Source: Spirochaetia bacterium (GTDB taxonomy: Bacteria > Spirochaetota > Spirochaetia > Treponematales > Treponemataceae). From it: 11,273 nucleotides of DNA. Positions 4,841 through 11,127 of the stretch are shown here, in pieces (positions within the stretch are counted from its first letter, which is position 1; each line of letters starts with the position of its first letter). The translations under genes were made by a program, and so were the position numbers. The notes under the pieces were generated by a model. That model saw only the letters and a program-made list of their open reading frames with translations, did no database searches and was not told where the DNA came from. The stretch covers positions 1 through 11,273 of the forward strand of contig CAAGBC010000059.1 of NCBI GenBank assembly GCA_900767955.1, written 5' to 3'.

Positions 4841-7615
4841 ATGAAAAAGATTATTAATTTTATTTTTGCTATTTCTTTAGTTGCAGGACTTTTTATTGGA
4901 TGTAATAACTCTGTAACTTTGGGTGAAGAAACTCTTGATATGAGTGGAAGTCGTGCAGTAGTTCCAGAGGCAGAAAGAACATCAACTGTTAAAATCTATG
5001 TATTTAATTTACCAAAAGACAAACCTATGTATATGACAATTCCTTGGAATATCTGGGCTTGGCGTGAGGAAGGTGCTGCTGATACAAATTACAATGCTAA
5101 GGGATGGCCTGGAGGAGATTACACTCTTTCAGCAGATTCAAACTTAGAAGCTGTTTCTGGAGAATTTAGCGTTGATCCTACTTATCCTTTGGGAATTTTA
5201 TTTAATCATCCAGGACAAGGTGGACAAGGGGCAACACAGACAAAAGATATTATCATTCCTAAAGAAAAAATTCAAAATGGTGCAGAACTTTATTTTGTTT
5301 ATGGAGAAACAGCTTATTACACAAGTGCAAAAGAATGTTTAGGTTTAAGATATGCTGAATTAGCAGCAGTTGACGGAAAATCACTTACTGCACAGATTGT
5401 TGGTCATAAAGTTGCAAATGTTACAAAAGATTCTGTTATCGTAAAAGATAATGCAGGAAATGCTCTTACTGTTTCTGCTGTAACTTATGATGGTTCAACA
5501 GCTAAAATTACATTAGCAGACGGTGGATTGACAAAATTACCATATACAGTTGAATACGATGGAGTTACAAAAGAAGCTGGTGTTCTTGCAAGTATGATTG
5601 ATGAAATCGGGTGGACTTATGACGGTAATGATTTAGGTGTAACTTTTGAAGGAACAAAAGCTACATTTAAAATGTGGGCTCCTTTGGCAAGTAAAGTTTC
5701 TTTGCTACTTTATGACGATGTTGCTGATGTTGGAAACTTTAAAGCTACTACAGTTGCAGCAAATGCTTGTGGTTCAACAGAAGAAACAGAATTAAAAGGA
5801 ACTCCTGCAGTAGATCCAATTGTAATGACAAAAGATAATGCTACTGGTGTTTGGAGCTATGAATTAGCAGATTATTCAGCTTATAAATATTACAAATATG
5901 AAATTGTTAATAAGGGAACAACTTACTATGTTTGTGATATTCATGCAAAAGCTGCAAGCCCTGATTCAATTGCTGCACAGTTAGTAGATATTAACGTTGG
6001 TACAGATTACGGTACAAAACAAAACTATGTAAACCCATTTGGAAATTCTGGTGAAACTCAAAAATCATACGCTGATGCAGTAATTTATGAAATGCATATT
6101 CGTGACTGGGCAAAAGCATTTGATGGTGAAGGTAAATTCATTGAACTTGCTGAAAGTGAAAAATTCATTGCTCACTTAAAAGAAATGGGAATTACACATG
6201 TTCAAGTAGTTCCAATGTTTGACTATGCTCAAGTAAATAGCGATAAAAACTACAACTGGGGATATAATCCATATCATTACAATGTTCCAGAAGGAAGATA
6301 TGTAAAAGATATGAAAGATGGTATGGATGCTGTAAAGCAGTTACGCCAATTCATTAAAGCTCTTCACGATGCTGGAATTGCTATTAATATGGATGTAGTT
6401 TACAACCATACAGCAGGAATTGGTGGTGGTTCATTATATGATTCAACAGTTCCTGAATATTTCTATCGCCTTGTAAACGGAAGTTACAACAATGGTTCTG
6501 GATGTGGAAACGAAACTGCTTCTAATCATAAAATGTTCAAAAAATATATGATTGAATCATTAAAACATTGGATGCTTGATTATCATATCAACGGATTCCG
6601 TTTTGACTTGATGGCTATTCATGAAGAAGACGTAATGAAAGAAGTTTACGATGAACTTTACAAGATTGACCCTAATGTTATGGTTTACGGTGAACCATGG
6701 GATGGTGGTGGAACAAAAGCAGATCCTGCTACAACAGCCGCTGTTAAATCAGATACAAACCCAATGGGTGCAGGTGCTTTTGATGATGACTTCCGTAATG
6801 CAATCAAAGGTGGAGAATTTGGTGGTTTTGGTCACGGACAAGTTCAAGGAACTTTTGAAGATGCTAAAATTGTTGCAGGATTACAAGGTTCAAATTGTAC
6901 TCGTAACGAAACAGGTAACTCTGCATTATCAATTCATTATGTAGAATGTCATGATAACTACACATTGTTTGATAAACTTGCTATGAGTTATCTAAATAAA
7001 ACAACATTTTCAGGTGATTTGTTTGCAGAAATTGGTGCAGATGGATTAAAAGCTGTAAAAGCTCAAAATAAACTTGCTGCAGCTTATGTTTTCCTTGCAC
7101 AGGGAACTCCATTTATTAATGGTGGACAAGAATTCTTGCGTACAAAACAAGGTAATCACAATAGTTATTCAGCAGAAAAACCTTGGACTAATGACGCAGG
7201 TGCTTTAAATATTGATGTATGTAACGGAATTGATTTATCATTTGCTACAAAATACGCTGATGTAGTAGCAACTTACAAAGGATTGATTGCTTTGCGTAAG
7301 GATTTCTCTGCATTTAGATATGCAAAAACAGCTAAAGCAGAAACTGTGTCAGAAGGTGTTACAAAATATGATGTAACAGCAGATGATGGAAACTTTACAG
7401 TATTATTCAATGCTACAAACAAACCTGTTTCAGTTACAGCAGTTGATGGAAAAGTAGTAAATGTTAACGGTGGTGTAAAACTTTCTGGTTCTTATTTTGG
7501 ACTTGGATTTAATGATGCATCTGCATCCGCATCTGCAAAAAAATACACAATCGCAGATACTGAAACAACAGTTTCTTCTGTTCCTGCAAAATCTTTTGTT
7601 ATTTTGAAAAAATAA
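4841..7615 (+). CDS. pulA: Type I pullulanase, GH13, surface lipoprotein
   Basis: This 924-residue enzyme hydrolyses alpha-1,6 branch links of pullulan, starch or glycogen. The signal MKKIINFIFAISLVAGLFIG ends at Cys21, so it should be lipid-anchored. The start at 4841 is preferred to ATG 4832 because GGATGG lies just ahead of it. Order of parts: CBM41/PUD-like domain (about 45-160), linker domain, CBM48 (about 265-375), the pullulanase type I signature YNWGYNP (471-477), the GH13 barrel, and a beta-rich C-terminal domain. GH13 regions visible are I DVVYNHT (Asp518), II GFRFDLMAI (nucleophile Asp589), III YGEPW (acid/base Glu618) and IV VECHDN (Asp705), so the catalytic triad is complete. Region IV has Cys where pullulanases usually have Ser. 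Near the end a GCATCT-type microrepeat encodes ASASASA. It is co-transcribed with the lipoprotein gene upstream and ends 45 bases before a terminator. Confidence 0.95.
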   Translation: MKKIINFIFAISLVAGLFIGCNNSVTLGEETLDMSGSRAVVPEAERTSTVKIYVFNLPKDKPMYMTIPWNIWAWREEGAADTNYNAKGWPGGDYTLSADSNLEAVSGEFSVDPTYPLGILFNHPGQGGQGATQTKDIIIPKEKIQNGAELYFVYGETAYYTSAKECLGLRYAELAAVDGKSLTAQIVGHKVANVTKDSVIVKDNAGNALTVSAVTYDGSTAKITLADGGLTKLPYTVEYDGVTKEAGVLASMIDEIGWTYDGNDLGVTFEGTKATFKMWAPLASKVSLLLYDDVADVGNFKATTVAANACGSTEETELKGTPAVDPIVMTKDNATGVWSYELADYSAYKYYKYEIVNKGTTYYVCDIHAKAASPDSIAAQLVDINVGTDYGTKQNYVNPFGNSGETQKSYADAVIYEMHIRDWAKAFDGEGKFIELAESEKFIAHLKEMGITHVQVVPMFDYAQVNSDKNYNWGYNPYHYNVPEGRYVKDMKDGMDAVKQLRQFIKALHDAGIAINMDVVYNHTAGIGGGSLYDSTVPEYFYRLVNGSYNNGSGCGNETASNHKMFKKYMIESLKHWMLDYHINGFRFDLMAIHEEDVMKEVYDELYKIDPNVMVYGEPWDGGGTKADPATTAAVKSDTNPMGAGAFDDDFRNAIKGGEFGGFGHGQVQGTFEDAKIVAGLQGSNCTRNETGNSALSIHYVECHDNYTLFDKLAMSYLNKTTFSGDLFAEIGADGLKAVKAQNKLAAAYVFLAQGTPFINGGQEFLRTKQGNHNSYSAEKPWTNDAGALNIDVCNGIDLSFATKYADVVATYKGLIALRKDFSAFRYAKTAKAETVSEGVTKYDVTADDGNFTVLFNATNKPVSVTAVDGKVVNVNGGVKLSGSYFGLGFNDASASASAKKYTIADTETTVSSVPAKSFVILKK

Positions 7616-7659
7616 ATATCAAAATAACATAATATAATAGAAGATTTTAAACTTCTTCC

Positions 7660-7701
7660 AAAGGACTGATTTCTTTACACAAAGGAATCAGTCCTTTTTT
7701 T
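7660..7701 (+). terminator. Rho-independent terminator of the pulA operon
   Basis: AAAGGACTGATTTC (7660-7673) pairs with GGAATCAGTCCTTT (7684-7697) over 14 bp with one G-U pair, followed by T7 (7695-7701). It lies 45 bases after the pulA stop. Confidence 0.93.
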
Positions 7702-7840
7702 GCAAGAACTCTAATAGAAAAATAAAAAAATAAATTTAAATGTATATATTTAAAAACTTAATAAAGTGATATCAACGTTTAATCTTAAATTTTCTATACA
7801 ATCATTTACATTTATTAGAAAATTGAGATTTCTTCATTTG

Positions 7841-7871
7841 TTTAGTTGATTTTTAGCTAAATTCAACTAAA
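7841..7871. repeat. 31-base nested palindrome in the pulA-ATPase gap
   Basis: TTTAGTTGA (7841-7849) and TCAACTAAA (7863-7871) are perfect inverted arms around the inner palindrome TTTAGCTAAA (7852-7861). It lies in the otherwise featureless AT-rich stretch 7702-7917, where no ORF is seen. Cruciform, operator or decayed mobile-element end are all possible. Confidence 0.45.
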
Positions 7872-7917
7872 GAATAGTTGTTTTTACCTATGTTTAATCT
7901 TCAGTATTTATAAAGGT

Positions 7918-7991
7918 GCGAAAAATTCTCAATCGCAGATACAGAAACAACAGTTTCTTTCCTTCCCGCAAAATCATTTTTTATTCTTTAA
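7918..7991 (+). pseudogene. Relic of a second pulA 3' end
   Basis: The frame from 7929 reads SIADTETTVSFLPAKSFFIL and then TAA (7989-7991). The pulA C terminus reads TIADTETTVSSVPAKSFVIL before its final KK. Counted by eye, bases 7932-7991 match 7550-7615 at roughly 85 percent. Similarity extends upstream to GCGAAAAATTCT (7918-7929) with a one-base deletion relative to pulA. No GH13 sequence precedes it, so only the last ~25 codons remain. It is either the stump of a tandem pullulanase paralogue that was deleted, or a partial duplication created when the downstream ATPase block arrived. Note the same terminal motif but independent third-position changes. Confidence 0.8.
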
Positions 7992-7997
7992 AATAAC

Positions 7998-8011
7998 AGT
8001 TCAGCATGACA
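7998..8011. repeat. Short dispersed repeat AGTTCnGnATGACA, second copy
   Basis: AGTTCAGCATGACA here matches AGTTCGGAATGACA at 3087-3100 at 12 of 14 positions. The 3087 copy sits in a hairpin (ATTCCGAA/TTCGGAAT). This copy has shorter arms, AGTTC/GAACT. It looks like a worn intergenic repeat of the kind spread through many bacterial genomes. Confidence 0.35.
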
Positions 8012-8035
8012 GAACTTATTAGACATCCGTTTTTT

Positions 8036-9325
8036 TTATAAATTACAAACAGCAAATAAAGGAATGTTTATCATCCAAGTTTGGTCACAATAAGGCAGAA
8101 GTGAAAATCTTACAGAAAGTTTTGGTTTATATTTTTCGGAAAAAGTTTTTAAGCTTTGGGAACGAACATTTGTAGAAGCTTTTACTTCAATAGGAATAAT
8201 TTCATTTTCTTTTTGAATTAAAAAATCTTGTTCAAAAGTGGCTTTATCTGTTCCAAAATAATAAGGTGTATAATTTGTATCACATATTAATTGCTGTAAA
8301 ACATATTGTTCAGTTAAAGCACCTTTGAATTCCACAAATAAATTATTTTCATCAAGAATCGTTTTTGCATTTAATTCACTCATTGCACAAAGTAAACCAA
8401 TGTCTAAAATAAATAGTTTATATATAGAAAAGTTTTTGTATGCAGACAAAGGAAGTTTTGGTTCAGTTACTCTGTTAACTTTATGAACTAATCCACTATC
8501 TGTTAACCATTGAATTGCAATTTCAAATTCACTACTTCTTGCCCCTTCTTTTATTTTTCCGAAAAAAAATTTTTTATTTTCTTTAGCAAGTTGCATTGGA
8601 ATTGAATCCCATACCATATTAATTTTAGTAATTTCATTTGCACTTGCGTGTTTTCCAAAATCACCTTTATATTGGGATAGGATATTTTTTTGAATATTTC
8701 TTACTTCATTGTAATCATGATTTTGTCTAAAAGAATCTACAACTTCAGGCATTCCACCTACAAAATAATAATTTTTTAAATGATAAATATATTTTTCTGA
8801 AAAATTATTAATTAAATTATAATCTTTAGTTATCAAAGCATCTGCTAAAGATTTTTCATCCATTGCATATAAAAATTCTCTAAAACTTAATGGATATAAA
8901 TTCAATAAATCCACTTTTCCAACAGGATATGAAACACCTTGATGTAAAGCAACTCCCAAAAGAGAACCTGCAACTATAATATGATATTCTGGAGCTTCTT
9001 CATAAAAATACTTTAATGATTCAAAAGCTTTTGGTGCATTTTGAATTTCATCAAAAATAATTAGTGTATCTTCTGGTGTGATAGAAAACCCAACTTCAAT
9101 ATTTAAATATGGAAGAATTCGTTTTATATCATAATCCGATTCAAATATATTTTTCATTGCTTGGTTATTATAAAAAGAAATGTACGCAACTTTTTTATAA
9201 TTTCGTTCACCAAAAGTTTTCATAAGCCAAGTTTTTCCAACCTGTCTTGCACCCATTAAAACCATTGGTTTTCTGTTTTTTTTATGTTTCCATTTTTCTA
9301 ATTCGGATATTAAAAATCTTTCCAT
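8036..9325 (-). CDS. AAA_14/DUF4143 ATPase with PD-(D/E)xK-like C-terminal motif
   Basis: This encodes 429 residues. The N-terminal AAA_14 domain (PF13173 type) carries Walker A GARQVGKT at 25-32, Walker B LIIFDE at 88-93, and the family's IIVAGSLLGVAL segment at 116-127. The C-terminal DUF4143 (PF13635) region ends with D367 in EQDFLI and E380-x-K382 in PIEVKAS, the spacing of a restriction-nuclease-like PD-(D/E)xK core. The biological role of this family is not established; it is abundant in gut anaerobes and variable between strains. The start ATG at 9325-9323 lacks a good ribosome site of its own. The nearest AGG belongs to the leader repeat, whose mini-ORF stops four bases before this ATG. 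It has the same orientation as the second ATPase at 9640-10995 but has its own promoter and leader. No clear terminator follows. Confidence 0.92.
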   Translation of the reverse strand: MERFLISELEKWKHKKNRKPMVLMGARQVGKTWLMKTFGERNYKKVAYISFYNNQAMKNIFESDYDIKRILPYLNIEVGFSITPEDTLIIFDEIQNAPKAFESLKYFYEEAPEYHIIVAGSLLGVALHQGVSYPVGKVDLLNLYPLSFREFLYAMDEKSLADALITKDYNLINNFSEKYIYHLKNYYFVGGMPEVVDSFRQNHDYNEVRNIQKNILSQYKGDFGKHASANEITKINMVWDSIPMQLAKENKKFFFGKIKEGARSSEFEIAIQWLTDSGLVHKVNRVTEPKLPLSAYKNFSIYKLFILDIGLLCAMSELNAKTILDENNLFVEFKGALTEQYVLQQLICDTNYTPYYFGTDKATFEQDFLIQKENEIIPIEVKASTNVRSQSLKTFSEKYKPKLSVRFSLLPYCDQTWMINIPLFAVCNL

Positions 9326-9338
9326 AAAATTAAACTAA

Positions 9339-9423
9339 CATTTTTTCTGACCTAAAACAAGAGGTTTATTACATTTTTTCTGACCTAAAATTATTAACAA
9401 AGACCATTTTTTCCGACCTGATT
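9339..9423 (-). repeat. Three 19-bp leader repeats at an exact 33-bp period
   Basis: Plus-strand copies start at 9339, 9372 and 9405, exactly 33 bases apart. The first two are identical over 19 bases (CATTTTTTCTGACCTAAAA); the third has C for T and a G at the end. Read in the direction of the ATPase gene, each copy contains AGGTCnGAAAAAATG, that is a ribosome-site-like AGG nine bases before an ATG. The proximal ATG (9341) gives ATG-TTA-GTT-TAA, the middle one ATG-TAA, and the distal one a 12-codon frame that ends at the middle copy. The array lies between the inferred promoter (9431-9446) and the ATPase start (9325), so it is probably transcribed as the mRNA leader. Confidence 0.85.
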
Positions 9424-9430
9424 TTTAGAA

Positions 9431-9446
9431 ATTGTACCATTCAATA
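9431..9446 (-). promoter_or_regulatory. Extended -10 promoter-like motif of the first ATPase
   Basis: On the minus strand this reads TATTGAATGGTACAAT: TGG plus TACAAT is an extended -10 with five of six consensus bases. No good -35 was found, which extended -10 promoters tolerate. Transcription would begin near 9424, at the edge of the distal leader repeat. The same TTATTGAnTGGTACAA motif precedes the other ATPase. Confidence 0.5.
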
Positions 9447-9447
9447 A

Positions 9448-9605
9448 CAACATACACTGTGCATAGTAAGAAACACACAGTGTGCATAGTAGAATAAATA
9501 CACACTCTGTATAGTAAGAAACAGATATCGTGCATAGTAAGAAACGCACACTCTGCATAGTAAGAAACAGATATCGTGCAAGGAGCTATACACAGTGTAT
9601 GTTTG
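9448..9605. repeat. 23-bp tandem repeat array bounded by inverted repeats
   Basis: Five units starting GCATAGTAAGAAAC begin at 9461, 9484 (25 bases long, degenerate), 9509, 9532 and 9555, a 23-bp period. Units three and five share CAGATATCGT, while units one and four carry CACACAGTGT and CGCACACTCT, so the unit types partly alternate. The edges are inverted copies of each other: CAACATACACTGTGCATAG (9448-9466) against CTATACACAGTGTATGTTTG (9586-9605), about 17-18 of 19 matching. Palindromes CACACAGTGTG (9474-9484) and ATACACAGTGTAT (9588-9600) lie within. It occupies the gap between the two ATPase genes, just upstream of the first one's promoter. It could be a regulator-binding array, an iteron-like cluster or a small non-autonomous element. 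No ORF is present. Confidence 0.8.
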
Positions 9606-9639
9606 TTAAAGATTGAATATAATAGAAGAAATTGTATAT

Positions 9640-10995
9640 TTATTTGTTAATACTACTTAAATCAAGTTTATAAATTAATGAATCTATTTCTTTATTTTTA
9701 ATAAACATAATCATATAAATAGGAAGATAGGTTACTTTTCCATTGATTTTTACATTATCATTGCAAAATACAAAAGCTTTTTTTATATCAAAATCATTTG
9801 AAGTTGTAACATTTTTTAATGCATTATGTCGCTCATAATTTTTTCCTGACTTTATTTCCAAAGGTACTAATTCATCATTTAATTTTATTACAAAATCTAA
9901 TTCCCCATTTTTTTTATTATTATAGTAATAAAGTTTGAATCCATGAGCTTTTAATTCCTGAGCAACAACATTTTCATAAATAGCACCAAAATTTACATTT
10001 AATTCGTTATTTAAGATTTTCAATTGAATTCCATCTGAATATTGACAAGCCAAAAGACCTACATCGTTTGAAAAAAGCTTAAATAAATTACGAAGTTTCG
10101 CCAATTCCAATGGTAATGTTAATGATTCAACATTATAAGTAGGAATTGCAACTCCAGCTTCTCTAAGCCAAATAAAACTATCTTCATAACGATTAAATTT
10201 TAGATTTTCATTTAGTTTTTTTAGAATAAATCGTTTGTTTTGAGTATTAAGTTCAGCAGGAATTAAATCAAAAATATCTTCAATATAAAGTTTATTATTT
10301 ACATCATATTGGCTTATATCCATTTTATACATTTGAAGGATTGATTTTTGTTCCGCTATTACATTTTGAATATTATTTGTATCAATATAACTTTGAACGA
10401 CTGCTGGCATTCCTCCAATAATTAAATATAATTTAAAAATTTCAAGCATTTTATTATGAACTATAGAATCTACCTGCATTTGAGAATTAAAACACTCTTG
10501 TAAATTTTCAATTACAACTTCCTGAACTCCACAAGCAATTGCAAATTCTTCAAAATCTAGAGGAAACATTTCTTTTATAGTTAAGTATCCAACTGGAACC
10601 GAACGAATATTTTTTAGTTCCACACCCAAAAGCGAACCACTTAATATATATCTATAACTTCCTTCATCAACAAGAAATTTAATCGAAGTAATTATTTCTG
10701 GCACCTTTTGAACTTCATCAAGGAAAATTAAAGTTTTATTTTTCTCTAATTTTTTATTTGTTAAAGCTGAAATCCTTAATAATAAATCTGCTGAATCTTT
10801 TGCCGAAGAAAAAGCTTCTATAGCTTCTGGCATTTCTATAAAGTTTATTTCTATAAAATTTTCATAATGTGAAATTCCATAATTTCTAATAGAAAAGGAT
10901 TTTCCTATTTGTCTTGCACCAGTTAATAATAACGCTTTACTTTTTTCAGATTTAAAAAAATTTATTAAATATTTATCGATTTTTCTTGTAATCAT
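9640..10995 (-). CDS. Second AAA_14/DUF4143 ATPase
   Basis: From ATG 10995 this encodes 451 residues. Walker A GARQIGKS lies at 26-33. Walker B LIFLDE, followed by VQKVP, lies at about 90, and then YILSGSLLGVEL as in the neighbouring ATPase. The C terminus has D367 in GELDFVI and E380-x-K382 in PLEIKSG, at the same residue numbers as in the neighbour, so the nuclease-like core is conserved in both. The frame stays open to a TTG at 11028 that would add MEKRTRQQVVC. Those codons fall inside a leader repeat, so ATG 10995 is preferred, with a weak AGG eight bases upstream. Overall identity to its neighbour looks modest outside the motifs, so they are old paralogues or independent arrivals rather than a recent duplication. 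Role unknown; cytoplasmic. Confidence 0.92.
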   Translation of the reverse strand: MITRKIDKYLINFFKSEKSKALLLTGARQIGKSFSIRNYGISHYENFIEINFIEMPEAIEAFSSAKDSADLLLRISALTNKKLEKNKTLIFLDEVQKVPEIITSIKFLVDEGSYRYILSGSLLGVELKNIRSVPVGYLTIKEMFPLDFEEFAIACGVQEVVIENLQECFNSQMQVDSIVHNKMLEIFKLYLIIGGMPAVVQSYIDTNNIQNVIAEQKSILQMYKMDISQYDVNNKLYIEDIFDLIPAELNTQNKRFILKKLNENLKFNRYEDSFIWLREAGVAIPTYNVESLTLPLELAKLRNLFKLFSNDVGLLACQYSDGIQLKILNNELNVNFGAIYENVVAQELKAHGFKLYYYNNKKNGELDFVIKLNDELVPLEIKSGKNYERHNALKNVTTSNDFDIKKAFVFCNDNVKINGKVTYLPIYMIMFIKNKEIDSLIYKLDLSSINK

Positions 10996-11012
10996 ACACA
11001 CAACCTGTTGTC

Positions 11013-11093
11013 TTGTCCGTTTTTCCAATAATATTTTATATTATTTTGTCCGTTTTTCCAAGGTTATTTTATTTATTTTGTCCGTTTTTCCAA
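11013..11093 (-). repeat. Three 16-bp leader repeats at a 32-33 bp period
   Basis: TTGTCCGTTTTTCCAA occurs identically at 11013-11028, 11046-11061 and 11078-11093, separated by AT-rich spacers. Read toward the ATPase, each copy starts TTG-GAA-AAA-CGG-ACA. The distal and middle copies continue AAA-TAA, giving two identical six-codon frames, and the proximal copy runs in frame into the ATPase ATG. The layout mirrors the array at 9339-9423 although the repeat sequence is different. Confidence 0.85.
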
Positions 11094-11108
11094 GTTTTAC
11101 TGCATATA

Positions 11109-11125
11109 TTTGTACCAGTCAATAA
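11109..11125 (-). promoter_or_regulatory. Promoter-like motif of the second ATPase, shared with the first
   Basis: On the minus strand this reads TTATTGACTGGTACAAA, matching TTATTGAATGGTACAAT upstream of the other ATPase at 15 of 17 bases. TGG-TACAAA would act as an extended -10, placing the transcript start near 11102, just before the distal leader repeat. Confidence 0.5.
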
Positions 11126-11127
11126 AG

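Noticed and set aside
6651..6944. Second ORF inside pulA on the same strand
   Set aside because: It lies in another frame of the conserved GH13 catalytic region, has low-complexity composition and no ribosome site; a shadow of pulA.
9339..9423. CRISPR-like mini array upstream of the ATPase
   Set aside because: Repeats of 19 bp with ~14-bp spacers are too short, and the layout is tied to the ATPase promoter and start.
9448..9605. CRISPR array
   Set aside because: Units are directly adjacent at a 23-bp period without unique spacers of 30 bp or more, and no cas genes are present.
9616..9629. Shared 14-mer AATATAATAGAAGA at 7631-7644 and 9616-9629 as promoters
   Set aside because: It contains TATAAT but no paired -35, and neither copy points at a gene start; in DNA this AT-rich it may be chance.
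11026..11028. TTG start of the second ATPase
   Set aside because: The extension is made of leader-repeat sequence; ATG 10995 gives the normal N terminus for the family, with Walker A near residue 26.
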